This document shows, piece by piece, positions 1-12,680 of a stretch of 64,000 nt of DNA. Within the stretch, counting starts at the first letter, position 1. The number at the start of each line of letters is the position of its first letter. Origin of the DNA: Alnus glutinosa (lineage: Eukaryota > Streptophyta > Magnoliopsida > Fagales > Betulaceae). The DNA lies in assembly GCF_958979055.1 (NCBI RefSeq), contig NC_084887.1, positions 36,000,620 through 36,064,619 of the forward strand. The letters run 5' to 3'. A program made the translations under genes and the position numbers. Under the pieces are notes generated by a model, which did no database searches, was not told the DNA's origin, and was given only the letters and a program-made list of their open reading frames with translations.

Positions 1-71
1 AGTGGGAAGTTAAAGATTTAGGAAGTTCCATAGAAAACTCTAAAGCCTTGGTTGAAGGAAAAATAAAATAG

Positions 72-72
<1 letters not shown>

Positions 73-125
<53 letters not shown>
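73..125. repeat. (TA)n microsatellite
   Basis: Uninterrupted TA dinucleotide run of about 53 bases. The flanking bases up to about 1530 are AT-rich, contain only short ORFs without recognisable similarity, and show no gene that I can support. Confidence 0.95.
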
Positions 126-128
<3 letters not shown>

Positions 129-1532
129 TAATGCACTGTACATGTGTAGGCCAGTTGTCTGGCAATGGCAATTTATGAACATCTGAATATAATAAGGAAC
201 AAACACTAAAAATAAAGGCTTCCCATCCTTAGAAGGAATGGGTTTCACTTCCCCCCAAAAGATAACAAACTAAGAATCTTTTCTAGGCAAGATGGTAACA
301 ATTTAATCACACTTTATCAATCTTTTATTCTCATCTTCTAAGCATCATTTCTCACTCAATTAATGGAATCAAGGAAACAACCTTTCTCTCTTTGACGCGT
401 TTAGCTCCCTACCAATGAGCATTGTACATGTGTTGTCTAAGAATTTGTCTTGTTTGAGTGTGCATTGTGTCAGATAATTAAAGATTTATTTCAAGATTGA
501 TCATATATAAGCAGATCCTCCACGACCTGACAATACTTTCTTTCATGTGATATTATTGGGATCGATGGGCAATATTATTCAAAATCTCAAAACCTTAAAC
601 CAAATCAACTTACCCTTAATTATCTCTTCCTTCTCCTTCTGTAGTTCCCCTTTCTCCCTTGTACTGCATAGATAGAGAATATTATCATCATAATTAACTA
701 GCTAGTTTTAGGATTGCATGGAATATATATATACCACCATCATTTAATTTTTTTTTTTTTTTTTCTGAACTTTGAAGCCTGATACTGGCCGACTTCTTCT
801 ACTGTGGTAACTCCATTGATCATGAATTCATGATGACAGCACTTATTTTATAAATGTCAAAGATAATTGGGCAAGTTAATTATATTAAAAATAATCTCCA
901 CTTTTAACAGCTTTAGTGACATTATTATTCTAAATGAATGCAATACAAGGAAGGATATATATAGGGAATGCTTGAGATGACATGAGCTTTTGGAGAAATC
1001 ATAGAAAATATTAACAAAAACTTAGTGGCTAAGAACAGTATATAATTTATATGCATATAGAGAAGGATGTGGTAGGCAAGAGGTTTAAGTTGATTGTGTA
1101 CGTGGATACACTGAATTGATCGATCCCTCTCTCTTTGCTTTTTAGCTATTTTAATTCCTTCACTAGCAAGGTAAGAGACTAAATGGTGGGGTATCTTTTG
1201 ACTGGAAATGGATTGGAGATTTTCTCTTTTCTTTTGTCCTTAGTTTAGCTTTAGGAAAAGGTGGGATCCATGAGAGGGAATGGTGAAGTTAGAGAAGTAG
1301 TGAGCAGGAGAGAAGGGAGAGAAAAGGCACTCAAAAGGAACAGGGCACCTGAGAAGGAACCATGCTTTTGAGGTACGCTTTTTTCATTGATCGAGCGTGT
1401 ATTTTGTGTGTATTGAAGATAAAGAGCCATGATCATAAAGTGGAAGAAGCATAAGGTAGTGCATGCTTCTTTCTTTCTTTCTTTCTCAATTTTGAACAAA
1501 TGCGACAAATTGGCGTGATTAAATGTTTATAA
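126..1532. other. Intergenic, no gene seen
   Basis: AT-rich non-coding sequence. The only ORF of any size (1251-1508, minus) has low-complexity content and no known family. Short T runs and a CTTT/TTTC simple repeat near 1470 are present. Confidence 0.6.
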
Positions 1533-1720
1533 TGTTAAAGTATTGATTAAATTATTAAATCTACTTCTTCCTATCGGTTTAAGCTTTTATGATAAGTAGT
1601 GATTTAACATGGTATTAAAGCAGAGGTCCTAAGTTTGAACCCTATCTCTTTCAATTCATTTACCAATTTTACCTCCCATTTCAGTTAAATATTCTACGTG
1701 TTGGGCCTCATCTATTAAGC
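1533..1720 (+). mobile_element. TRIM remnant: 5' LTR, primer-binding site, part of internal region
   Basis: A 77-bp LTR (1533-1609) begins TGTTAAAG and ends TTTAACA. It is followed at once by TGGTATTAAAGC (1610-1621), one base off the plant initiator-tRNA-Met primer-binding site. About 100 bp of internal sequence matches the intact TRIM at 40021-40299. The 3' LTR is missing. Family assignment rests on within-window similarity. Confidence 0.75.
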
Positions 1721-1940
1721 TACCTATTGCAACTGTCTATGTCTTCAAAACTACTCCCTCTCTCTATCTCTTGCTTGCTTGGGGACCTGACCATCCACTA
1801 ACATACAACAGCTATTACCCATCATGCGTGCCTGCGTTTATATATCAAATTCTAGCCCATTATATATGGGTCTACTATACCCACTATTTCATTCTTCTAA
1901 AATACACTATGTTCTTTGTCCAGGGAATCCAGTGGAGTAC

Positions 1941-1944
<4 letters not shown>

Positions 1945-1973
<29 letters not shown>
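1945..1973. repeat. (TA)n microsatellite
   Basis: Short uninterrupted TA run. The ORFs around it (1771-2022, 1824-2009) owe their length partly to this repeat and are not credible genes. Confidence 0.85.
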
Positions 1974-1975
<2 letters not shown>

Positions 1976-2069
1976 CTTACCCCCATCAACCCATCTTCAT
2001 TATGTATGAGATCAACCATTAGATTTAGGTGAAACAAATGACCATGCTGATTGCTGATGATAAATAAAT

Positions 2070-2238
2070 AAACTTCTCACGCGGTGACGTAAAATATTTA
2101 CCTGAAAATAGGAGATAATTGTGGAGTTATAATTCAAACTCAAAATCTTTGCTCTAATATCATATTAAATCACAAATTGTAATAAAAACTTAAGCGGATA
2201 GAAAAAAGTAAATTTAATCGTTTAATTAAAAATTTAAA
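2070..2238 (-). mobile_element. TRIM remnant (antisense)
   Basis: On the minus strand an LTR of the same TRIM family (about 2163-2238) ends in TTTAATA and is followed by TGATATTAGAGC, a decayed initiator-Met primer-binding site. Internal sequence continues to about 2070. The second LTR is not visible. Confidence 0.6.
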
Positions 2239-2859
2239 GGGAAAAGTCTATATATACTCTCCTTCAAACCACCACCCAATTGACAATGTCCTCCCAAACT
2301 ACTAGAAAGTTGTCAATAATATTACCCCAAGGCCAACAAAAAGATAAAAACGAACTTACAACTTTTTCAATAAGACAAAAATACCACTATAAATTCAAAA
2401 AAGAAAAAGAAAGCGATTTTTTTTTTTAATTTCTTTGAAAAGAAAAAAACAAATTTTGTTTTAATTTTTAAATTTATCAACCTCTAGTTTTTATGTATTT
2501 ATTTTTTATTTTTAAAAAATAGTATTTTGTTTTGTTTTATTAAGAGTATTTTCGTTATTAGAAGGAACATTGAAAATTTTTTATAGTTTAGAAGGAAACA
2601 TTGTCGATTGAAATATAATTTGAGAGGGTATGTTGACTTTACCCAAATTTAAAAATAGCCGATGATAAGCTAGCTATTGGAATCAAAGCTCGGGAAATGA
2701 TAAGCCCAAGCCTTTCAAAGGAAGAAGTTTGCTTGGGTTTGATAGTGCTTGCTGCATGGACTTGGAGTTAATTGAAGCCTGCAAATCTGTTGCTCGGGTC
2801 CACACTTGAGCATAAACTAGGCCCAAGCCCTTCAGTAAGGGTTGTGAGAGAACAAGATG
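2239..2859. other. Intergenic, no gene seen
   Basis: AT-rich sequence with A/T runs and no recognisable coding similarity. The part from about 2690 may hold further decayed sequence of the adjacent subtilase pseudogene, but I could not align it. Confidence 0.4.
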
Positions 2860-4060
2860 GAAAGAGGGGACGCTTGCCTCTGATGTTATTGCTGGTATAG
2901 ACCAAGCAATTGCAGGTGGTGTCGATGTGATTTGTATATATCTCTCTGGTGTTCTTCAAAAGAATCAAACTTTATGACAACCCCATGGCAGCAGCTTCAT
3001 TTGCTGCTATGGAGATCGATCAAGGGAATTGTGGTTTCAATTTCAGCAGGAAATTCAGGACCCCGATATATTAAATTTTTTAGTAGTGTTGTCTTATACA
3101 TCCTTATATTGTGAATAGACCAGAGGATGGACCGTCTGTGATCACCTATGCAACAAAATGTTGATAAGCCATGTTAAGGAATTTCCCGCCATTGATTAAA
3201 ATGATAGAGAGATGAGCTGGTGTCTGCAGCTAAGAGAGGAGCTGTTTGAAATGAAGTGGGAGATTTTCCCTAATTAATATTTTTGTCTTATTAATCGATG
3301 ATTGCCCGCCGCTGATCAGAGAAAGTAGGGACGATTCGGTATAAGCGCCTGGGTTCATGAGCTCAAATTAATGAAGGAAAAGAAAAGCATATTCGAGTAA
3401 TAAATGTTGACGTGAAGGACATTTAAGGGGAGCAGACATATAAAAGGTTTGGGCTGATAAAAAAGAGAGGGATCTTCTTCTAAAAAACACACACGAATTT
3501 CTTCTTGCTAAAGAGGTTTTTTCCACCAATTCTAACTTGATCATCGGAGGAGGCGTTGCCGGGACACCCCGACGATCCCTTTTGTTTTGCAGACAACTTG
3601 AAGAACACTCATTTGAATTTCGTCAACCTTGGGAGCTTTGGTACACGGTGACATCCGGGATTCCAAGTCTCTCCAGAAAATTTGTTAACAAGCCATTTGC
3701 CAGCATGCATGCAGTTCAAGCAGACCACTATAGGGGTGAAGCCTGCTCCAATTATGGCTTCCTATGCGTCAAGAGGTCCGTCACGATATTTTCAAAACAT
3801 TTTGAATTAAGCTAGATATAATTAGAAGTCTAGTTTTGGCAGCGTCAAGTCCAAGAACTAGTACAACAGCCCACATAGCAATATCAAATATGCCCGTAAA
3901 TGACGCCTACATTTTAAGCTCTGGAACCTCCTTTGCTTGTTGCTGGTTTGGCGGCGCTTTTGAAAAGTGCACACCTAGAATGGAGTGCAGCCGTATTGAA
4001 GACTCGGTGATAGACAAGAAGTCTACCTCATCTTCCACCGACCAAGATACTTTAGATCAG
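2860..4060 (+). pseudogene. Subtilisin-like serine protease (subtilase, S8) pseudogene
   Basis: Pieces of a plant subtilase lie in the correct order but in different frames. Near 2875-2930 there is ASDVIAGIDQAIAGGVDVI. At 3023-3062 there is GIVVSISAGNSGP. Near 3130 is PSVITYAT, followed after the LTR insertion by KPFASM. At 3737-3781 is VKPAPIMASYASRGPS, the conserved block before the catalytic serine. At about 3910-3960 is NDAYILSSGTSFAC, matching the catalytic-serine signature GTSMAC, and then SAHLEWSAAVLK. Frameshifts, stops, loss of the N-terminal catalytic Asp/His region and an LTR insertion show that it is dead. The original enzyme would have been a secreted protease. Confidence 0.88.
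3172..3690 (+). mobile_element. Solo LTR inserted in the subtilase pseudogene
   Basis: A 519-bp segment begins TGTTAAGG and ends GTTAACA. It is bounded by a perfect 5-bp target duplication AGCCA (3167-3171 and 3691-3695). Removing it together with one AGCCA rejoins subtilase sequence (codons for D-K-P-F-A-S-M). A TATAAAA-like motif near 3437 suggests that the LTR promoter reads on the plus strand. No internal retroelement sequence is present, so this is a solo LTR. The superfamily is uncertain. Confidence 0.88.
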
Positions 4061-4090
4061 AGTAAGTTTGAGAAGGGAAATAATTGTTCT

Positions 4091-4551
4091 TTAAAAACAT
4101 CCCAAGATATGTAGATATGGAGAATTCATCAAGACACTTATAGCCCCGGTGATGGGACTGTATCCCAAGAAAAGGCATGTTTTTGAACGGAAATCAAGTT
4201 TGTGACGATTATCTGGATGCAGACATGACCAACATGCATAACCAAAGATCCTTAAAAAAGTATAATCAGACTTTGTATGATAAAGCATTTCAAAAGGATT
4301 GAAATGTTGTAAGATTGGAGTTGGTAGACGATTGATTAAATATGTAGTAGTTGAAAATGCCTCTTCCCAATAAGTGTGAGGCATGTGAGATTGGGCTTGG
4401 AGGGCAAAGACCCATTTCTATTTATGGGACGATGACAACGCTCAACCGACCCATTTTGCTGATGGGTGTGAGGGTAAGCAATGCAATATATAATTTCATG
4501 ATTTTTGAAATAAACATTCAAACTTTTGCTATCAAAAGAAATCTTTAGCAT
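4091..4551 (-). mobile_element. Ty1/copia polyprotein fragment (integrase to pre-RT)
   Basis: Two overlapping minus-strand reading frames carry copia integrase sequence. The upstream piece (4551-4336) has PHTHQQNGSVERCHR, the conserved stretch before the integrase catalytic Glu. The next (4384-4091) has YWEEAFSTTTYLINRLPT, PFEMLY, FGYACW and FLGYS, the usual C-terminal integrase run. A frameshift separates them and no LTRs are seen nearby, so it is a broken fragment. Confidence 0.9.
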
Positions 4552-4664
4552 ACACGACTAGTAGAAGAAAACTATCGCATACATGCTATAGTGATACCGT
4601 TTTCCACTAAACGGTAACCTTTCTCACTTAAAAAATGTTGCTTTAAAAACTAAATAATTGTTTT

Positions 4665-4818
4665 TTATTAAAACTTTAAAATTATTTAAAAGCAAAAAAT
4701 ATTAAAAAAATAATAATAATATGGGGTGGCCAGCCACCACTTTTTTTTTTCTTTTAATTTTTTAATATTTTTTTGCTTTTTAATAATTATTTGTTTATAA
4801 TTTTAAAGTTTTAATAAA
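4665..4818. mobile_element. Foldback / MITE-like inverted repeat
   Basis: About 60-bp AT-rich arms (4665-4715 and 4755-4818) are near reverse complements. They surround a GC-rich palindromic core, GGGGTGGCCAGCCACC (4723-4738). The sequence ATACCGTTTTCCAC occurs on both sides (about 4592 and 4847). No transposase. Superfamily not assigned. Confidence 0.55.
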
Positions 4819-4859
4819 TTTTTTATTATTAAGAGTACATGCTGTATACCGTTTTCCAC

Positions 4860-5772
4860 CGCAGCATGCATGCGGTATTTTTGTTGTCGTCTCTCTACTT
4901 TTGTTTTGTTGTTTCTTCTGTTTTGGCTTGTGCATCCTTGTTCTTTGCTCTGGCCTGTTGTCTTATCATGCATCAATTAAATAATTACACTGACCATTAT
5001 GAGCTGATTGAAGAAAAAAAAAAAAAAAAACAACCCATTTTGGTAGCCCAAAAAGTGGATGAACTAAATGTTGAACTTCTCCATAGTCTTTGCCCGCAAA
5101 ATTCAACGGATATTAATAGTAAGTTTTTCAATTTTTTAAAGGGAAAATTATATTATTAGTTTATGTAATTAACCTAAATTACAAATCACTCCATGTGGTA
5201 TAAAAAATAATTTTAAAGTCCTTGCGGTAGGAAAAAATTATAAATTACTCTCTAAAATCGTTTTCGGTTCACAAACTTAACAGAGACAATTAGGTTGCCA
5301 CATCAGTCCCAATAAAAACGCGCCATATGTCACTCTTAATAAAAAAAAATATATTAAAACTTAAAGGACTTAAAATATAATTTTATTTTATTTTATTTTT
5401 TTAAAAAAGGGCAGAAAAAAGAAAAACAAGGGTTTTAGGGGATGTCCGGATAGCAAAACAAAGAGAAATTGCAAGTTTGCAACCTACTCTAAATTGAAGA
5501 CTACATATGGGCCAGAATCCATAAAATGGAAATCATTTAAAGCTTGATGGGCCATTTACCTGGCTTTTTCAGGTGGTATATAATTCATATACTTCGGCTC
5601 CACGGAAACTTTAAGTTTTTGATTTACATATAATTTATTAATTTAAGTGTATTCAAAATAAAAATAATTCTCACATGCATTCTTAATTTTTAATAGAGCA
5701 TTAAAAAAAATGCATTTGAAATTTTGAACATGTCACTGCTGGGTTAGAGAAAAACAATTTAATCGGGTGTGG

Positions 5773-5812
<40 letters not shown>

Positions 5813-7089
5813 CATTTTTAAAAACTAGATGTGCCCAAAAAGAAAATCCTATTGGCCATGGCCAAAACTCAACACCTTGAGTGTATTTTTTCAGATTCTA
5901 CATATTCTACAACCTCTAAAATTAAAATTCAAGAAGGATCGTGTACAAAATTAAAGGAAAAATTAGCTCAATCATAATTATAAAATCAGTTATGAATGAT
6001 GTCAATTCTGTCAATAATTATGATTGTTAAGAAATTCTAAGCGAAAAACAATACCCTAATAATTTCCATTTTTTTTTCTTTCTCCTTTTTATTTTATTTT
6101 TTATTTTTTAAACTAATGATGGTTGTTGCCTTGTTGGCCCATTGAGGTTTAATTTACTTATCTATCATATTAATGAGAAATGATCCAAAAAAAAAAAAAA
6201 AATCTTCCAAATTGAGTCGTATTCTTCCAATCCAGTCTACTATGCGATTTCACATGCATTTTTAATAAAATTATAAAATATATGTTTTTTTTTTTAGGAA
6301 AAATATATGTTAATTAAATAGATTAGGTTGGAAAAATTCCCTCAAATCCAGTTTGAAATAAAATTTTATTCTAAAAAAATTGTCCTTGAACAATCCAAGC
6401 CCAATAAGGATATACCAAATAAAATTTTATCCATCTATCAAAAAAAAAAAAAAAAAAGTCTGCTTATCCTATAATTAATTTCTTCCTTTCTTTCTTTTAT
6501 GCAATTACAATATCCCACGTTACTTAACGAACAGAACTGGAATAAAAGAGGGCAGTGACCATTGAGACTTAGCACAGTCTTTGACGTCTTTTGCACCGAG
6601 GGGTACTTTTCGTAATTAAGACGAAATACAACACCAATTTCAGAAGCTAAGGCTACGTAACTACCCGCAACGGTGCCGCACGCACGGGTCTCCGCATCCC
6701 ATGCATGCAGCGTTTGAGTCTGTTACCGGAGAGAGGGAGAGATTCTCGGGAGTCAAGTATCGGAGACCCGGTAGGAGACGAAATCCGCTTCATTAAAACT
6801 CGGCGAGCGAATGTAATTCGATTTTTATCCAAATCTTATCCAGATAATTAATGTGTCCGATTTATTAAAGGAAATAAATCTTTATCTACCAAAACTACAG
6901 AAATTTCGAAAATCCAACCCGCGAGAGAGAATTAATTTTCTTGGCGAAAAAGAAAAACCAAAAAAAAAAAAAAGAAGGAAAGAGAGAGAGAGAGATTGAG
7001 ATTGAGATTGAGAGCTAGGGATAAACTTATCTGGGTACGTTGGATAATTTTAGTCCAATTCAAACTCTTCTTTTTTGCGTTTAAGCGCG
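4860..7089. other. Intergenic, AT-rich; SWEET upstream region
   Basis: No credible gene. It holds many homopolymer runs, including a T run at about 5777-5810. The stretch 5155-5340 resembles a dispersed repeat also present near 53034-53335. From about 6560 the sequence becomes less AT-rich and is the likely promoter region of the downstream SWEET gene, ending in GA/CT-rich DNA. Confidence 0.5.
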
Positions 7090-7097
7090 TATATAAA
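7090..7097 (+). promoter_or_regulatory. TATA box of the SWEET gene
   Basis: TATATAAA lies 133 bp upstream of the SWEET start codon and is followed by CT-rich leader sequence (7138-7205), a common layout for plant core promoters and 5' UTRs. Inferred from position only. Confidence 0.6.
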
Positions 7098-7229
7098 CCG
7101 TCTCTTCGTGATCCAAAGCTCACACGGTCACACCTTACTCTCTCTAGATCTTCTCTCTCTCTCTCTGAGACTAGTTGCTCTCTCTCTCTCTCTGAGACTC
7201 GTTGCTCTGTGAATTTTAAGGCTTCAAAG

Positions 7230-9083
7230 ATGGTGAGCGCTGAAGCTGCTAGAAACGTGGTTGGGATCATCGGTGTGTGCTCCGAAACCCTAGCTAGCTT
7301 TTATTACGGCTTGTCGTTTTGGTTGTGTTATAGTACTCCGTTTTGACTGGAAACTTAATTCGCTGAGAAGAACACGTACTGCATGTGCTTAAGTTTTCTT
7401 CTTCTTTTGCTTTTTCTCAGACCAGTCTAGGGAGTGTGTGTGTTTTGATTTATTTATTTATTTATTCATCGAGGTGAATTTTTCTTAAAGTAATCTCATT
7501 AATCTTCTGTCGTGATATTTTTGCACAAATCTGCTGTAATTCTCATATATAAGGGAGACTGATATTGTATAGTACTGGTACTTTAGTACTTCAAATATAA
7601 TTCGATTCCTTTTTTGTTTTTTGGATTCATTTATGGAGATTTATTTAGAGAGTATTGTGTGCTAATTAAGTGTCGTTTTGTTCTTAATCTCCTTGCAGGG
7701 AATGTGATCTCCTTTGGGCTTTTCCTCTCGCCAGTGTAACCTCTCTTTCTCTCTCTATTTGAATACCTATATATATATCAAGCAAGTGGTTGCCTTTTAC
7801 AGCTATAGAAGCTACTAATTATTTATTTTAACTATTTATATAGTGATATAATTTTAGATGATTATATCAATGATATTTAAACTCAAACTAGCTAAGAGGA
7901 CTTAATTAATAGTTTATGTTATTGAAAAAAAAAAAAAATTGGTCATGAAATAGAGATTAAGCGGTACAGATTGATGGGATGGTAGCTAGAGTTGATATAT
8001 TTATCTTGATATTTTCTCATGAAATGAATTCTATAGACATTGAAAAATTGAAAATTTTGTGTCAGGCCAACATTTTATAGAATCTATAAGAACAAGGGAG
8101 TGGAGGATTTCTCGCCGGATCCCTATATTGCAACGGTACTGAACTGCATGTTTTGGATATTCTATGGCATGCCTTTTGTTCACCCAGACAGCATTCTTGT
8201 CGTGACCATCAACAGTGTTGGGCTAGTGTTGGAGCTGATCTATTTAGCCATATTCTATACCTATGCTGGCAAACATAAGAATGGACGGGTACGTTAATTG
8301 TCCTTCTTGTTTAATTGTGTTTGTAACAATTTTAAAGATGAAACTGTTTATCAAACACTTTTAGTTTTCAAATTATACGTCTCTTAAGGCTGCAATAGAT
8401 CAAGGAAGTTGTTGTGATTGTGTTTTTGTTAATATCTTCGTCTATTCACAGAAGAAGGTACTCATTGGGCTCTCCGGGGAAGTGGTTTTCGTGGCCATCA
8501 TTGTTGCCATAACTATGTTGACGCTACACACTCACACTAAAAGATCTTTGATGGTTGGAGTCATCTGTGATATCTGCAACATTATGATGTACTGTTCTCC
8601 TCTTACAATCATGGTATGTCTCTCTTTTGAACCCCATTAATTCATCCAATTCGATCTGTTTTTGTGAATGACCCACTTCATATAATTTCTCTTGTGTTGA
8701 TTTTGACAGAAAAAAGTCATCACAACCAAGAGTGTGAAATACATGCCATTTTATCTCTCATTGACCAACTTCCTTAATGGCTCCGTCTGGACTGCTTATG
8801 CGCTCATCAAATTTGACATCTACGTCCTGGTAATTTCAATTTCAATCGTGGGTGTTCGAAATATTTCGTTATTGTCTTGTTTATTATACAAGGAATTTAA
8901 CCTTTCTGGTATATATTCTTGCAGGTGAGCAACAGCATTGGTGCAGTCTCTGGTCTAATACAACTCTTACTATATGCAATTTACTACCGTACAACTCCAA
9001 AAGGCGACGATGATGCTTCGCCGGCGAAGGCATCTGAGGTGCAGCTGTCAAGCACAAATCATGCAGCTACTAATAGAGTCTGA
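7230..9083 (+). CDS. SWEET sugar transporter, clade II (SWEET4/5/7-like), 247 aa
   Basis: Six exons join in phase: 7230-7272, 7699-7735, 8066-8288, 8452-8613, 8710-8829 and 8925-9083. The 37-bp second exon is characteristic of plant SWEET genes. The product has two MtN3/saliva triple-helix units (about residues 8-100 and 105-220), giving seven membrane segments. Visible family motifs are [40 protein letters not shown] and, in the second unit, [18 protein letters not shown]. The tail is short, hydrophilic and acidic ([12 protein letters not shown]). SWEETs move sugars down their gradient across the plasma or vacuolar membrane; clade II members mostly carry hexoses. The start is chosen because it opens directly onto the first helix and follows a TATA box and leader. 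The exact ortholog cannot be fixed without a tree. Confidence 0.95.
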
Positions 9084-10469
9084 TATAACACACACCTACC
9101 TGTGCCGGGTTGCTTATCTTAATTTGAATTTCTATTTTTTTTGTCCCTCTCTAGTTCAACAATTTTGCAATGCAGATTTAAACATTTTGATGCCAAATTC
9201 TGGATATAATTTTGAAGTCCTGGATCTTGTAAATTAATAGAGTATTAATTACTATTAGATGCTCTTCTCTTGGATTATTATTTGCCAGAAATTCCAATGA
9301 GCCATGCAATTAATTATTCACAGTTTTTATTTGGATGGATTCAAAGAATAAGCTCGCTAGCTAGCGACATTTTTTTTTTTTTTTTTAACAAAATACTCAT
9401 CTTATTAAAGATCTCCTAAGAGAAGATCAAAAAAGAGGAACAACTACAAACAACCTCATAAATAAGAGGTGGAATTTTTTTCCAACCATATTTGAATCTA
9501 TGACTTGTGTTATAGCCGGCCGCTTTTGCTATTTAGGTGTGAACTGTTAAGTTGGCCTCTCTTCGTACCAACCGGTTCTAATTCCTAATGCCATCGAAGT
9601 GTCCATACCTGCTCCAAGTTGGAGTGGCCGAATAAACTGCTTTTCGACGGAACATATTTGCTTTTTTGTGGGGAGAAGGTTGTTGCAGGCTTTCCATAAA
9701 AACATCTTGCCAACGTTGGCTACCTTGAGCTTCCATATTGTCTTCCAAAAACTGGAAGTGTCGTGTTTGAGAGATCGATCTGTCCTCTTTAGTTTGCCTC
9801 TGGTGGTATGCACTTTTGACTGAAAACTGCTCCTTGGGGGTACATCTCCAAATCATTCAGTCCTTTGGTTGGAGGGGGCTTAAAGGAATGCTGTGTATGA
9901 TCTTCACTTCATCTTCCTGAAAAACCTCTGAAAGCATAGTCATATTCCAATTCTTCGTGGTTTGGTCAATTAGTTCGCTGACGAGGGCATCCTCATATAA
10001 AGAGAGCCAAAGTGATTGAACTGTAAATGAGGAGGGGGTGGGCAGCCACCTACCTCCCCAAATCTTGACATCTTTCCCATCACCTACTCACCATATCATC
10101 CCATGATGCACCACATGTTTGGCTGACTGCATACTTCTCCATGCGAATTAAGGATGGCATGCGCCTTGTAGTAGCCTCCATAACATGAATCCTAGCGTAA
10201 TATTTGGCCTTGTATATCCATGCCACCAAAGAGTTAGGGTGTTATAATAATCACCGTATTTGTTTTGCTACGAGAGCTTTGTTAAAAACCCCAAGTTTCT
10301 AAACCTAATGTAATACTTCGTATTTTAAGATATTAAATAAAATATCTTAAAATGAAATTTAAGGCCTAATAAACTAATTGTGAATATTTATTTATAAATA
10401 TTCATCAATTTAAGTTTAAAGGAATCAAATACTTAGTGACAATATATTGGAGTTTAAAATAAATTAAAA

Positions 10470-10720
10470 TTTTAGTCGAGTGTAATCGATCGAGCGATTA
10501 TATATTAACTTAGAATCGACCAATTGATATAGAAATTGATCGATCGATTAAATAATCGATCAAACGATTTAGTTACATTAGTGCTGAAACGGATAAAAAT
10601 CTAACTAAGTATAATCTATCGATCGATTTTTTTTAGTATGAAAATGGATTGATCGAAATGCGATTGATCAATTGTTCTACAGTGTAAAAATGCGATCGAT
10701 CAACTTTCTGCAAAAATGCA
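10470..10720. repeat. Cluster of ATCGATCGAT-type motifs in the LTR
   Basis: At least six variants of (A)ATCGATCGA(TT) occur within 250 bp in the U3 part of the LTR, upstream of its TATA-like motif. They could be regulatory subrepeats; function unknown. Confidence 0.6.
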
Positions 10721-11201
10721 TAATCTCGTCCGAATCAGCTGTCCTTTGATTTTTATCAATTTCTCATCATTTCTTTTGATGAGTCATGGTACAACTCGAC
10801 ACCTTCAATGGCCATTGATTAGTTTGTGATCAATCTTAGCCATCTAAACCTTATCATCTTAATTAGATAAGATATGATTAAAATAAGATAAGAGATATTT
10901 GAAAAATGTGATGATTGCTTGATAACTCATAAAAATGTCCTCCAAGTTAGTTTCTAAGCCATTAGATCATATCAAAATTGATTGATCTGGGTCGTCAAAA
11001 TCAGTATAAATAGAGTATCACCTCTTCTTTCATTCTTCTTTAATAATTCTTGAAATTCTCCCAAAACTCTCTTGGTTTTCTCTCTTGATTTTCCATTGCA
11101 GAAATTCTTTGCAAATTCTCTTCGCTTTCTTCTCTTTCAATTGCATCAAAAGGAAGATAAACTCTCTTCCATTATTCCTGAAAAGAGGCAGAAAAGAATT
11201 A

Positions 11202-11315
<114 letters not shown>

Positions 11316-12489
11316 TCAGAACCTCTTGTCCCTAGTTTGGAGGTGCATCAGTAGGTTTCATCCTCTCCATTTTGGTAAGTGATATTTGATCCTATCTCCT
11401 TCACTACTTCATGGTTCAAGCAAGGAAAGAAGAACTCTTCTTCTCTCTTCTTTCTCATATTCATATATATATATAAACGTTTCTCATTAACTTCCTTTGA
11501 TCATGTTTTCGGATTGCATCAAAGGAAAATCGAAGATCCTCTAATATTAATCTCACTTGGCCAACACTAGGAGAAGTTATCTCCATTTCTCTTTTTCTCT
11601 CCTCTCGGGTGTCTTGCAACAAAGATGAAGGAATGATCTCTCTCTTGGGTTTTGTTTGAGGTAAGAATCTTTAAGATCTTCTCTAACTTTATCTCTCAAA
11701 TGGCAGATAAGAAAAGAAGAAGAAGGTTTTAAAAGATTAGATGTAGAACGGATTAAGAAAATAAAAGAATAACATGTTTTAAGATTATATATGTCACAAA
11801 ATCAGAAGATATTTTGAGATATTTTACAAAATATCCTAAAAATATATTTTAGATATTTTGGATAAGATTTTTATCCTTTAATAATTAAAGTTGTGTTTTA
11901 AAATAGGGTTTTTCAAAGTTGAGTAATTGAAGTATAAATCATGTTGTGATGCTCGCGTAAAAATAATCATTTTTAATAATTATTATTAAAATGGTATTTT
12001 GATAATTGTTATGGTTAAGGGTATTTTGGTAATTTAATAATAAATACAGTTATAATGCCCACATGAAATATGTGGCATTATAATTGAAGAGTTTTATATG
12101 CCGTTACTATGTCGAAACAATAATATGATTAAGAAATCAGAAATGAGTATAGGGTTAAATCTATGTTTAGTGAATTGTACTGATTCACTATTTGTTTGGA
12201 TTATATATGTATATTGCAATGGTTTTATCTCTGAGCGCATTTCTGAAGCCAAAAGAACTACGGTGAGTATTTCTTACTCACTAGGGGTGATACGTGTGAT
12301 TTATTCTTTAGCAATATGGTAATTGCTGCTTTATTTGATTGTATGCAAGTTGTTTGACATATGGTTAACATGTTTTGATTGGAATTACATGTATGATGGT
12401 TGTATGATTACAGGTAGGTAAGTATATGTTTATACTAAGCTTATGTAACAGGTTAGTAAGTTGATTGTTAAGTTTGTTGGATAGTAGGC

Positions 12490-12680
12490 GTTATCAACAG
12501 TATTAGGACGGTGGACGCTATCTGTGGTAAGTATGGATGGTGGGCGTTGTTCATGATAGGTGTGCATGGTTGGCGTGTGGGCGCGGTCAACTATAATGGT
12601 GGACACTGTTCATGGTAGGTGTGCATGGTTGACGTGTGGGCGCATTCAACTATAATGGTGGATGTTAGTCATGATAGAGT
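12490..12680 (+). repeat. 59-bp tandem repeat inside the LTR
   Basis: A unit starting TGTTCATGATAGGTGTGCAT (about 12548) repeats at 12607 with a period of 59 bp. Degenerate partial copies lie on either side. Confidence 0.7.

Noticed and set aside
1771..2022. 83-codon ORF
   Set aside because: Its length depends on a TA microsatellite; no domain, no promoter context and no similarity recognised.
4839..5159. 106-codon ORF with a hydrophobic start and poly-Lys run
   Set aside because: The Lys run comes from an A homopolymer and the sequence overlaps a foldback flank. Composition is that of intergenic DNA.
6932..7346. ORFs on both strands around the SWEET leader
   Set aside because: They arise from the GA/CT-repeat leader; the plus ORF only includes SWEET exon 1 by running into intron 1.
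12490..12680. Possible riboswitch or structured RNA in GTGG/CAAC repeats
   Set aside because: The sequence is explained by 59-bp tandem units within an LTR; no conserved RNA fold was recognised.
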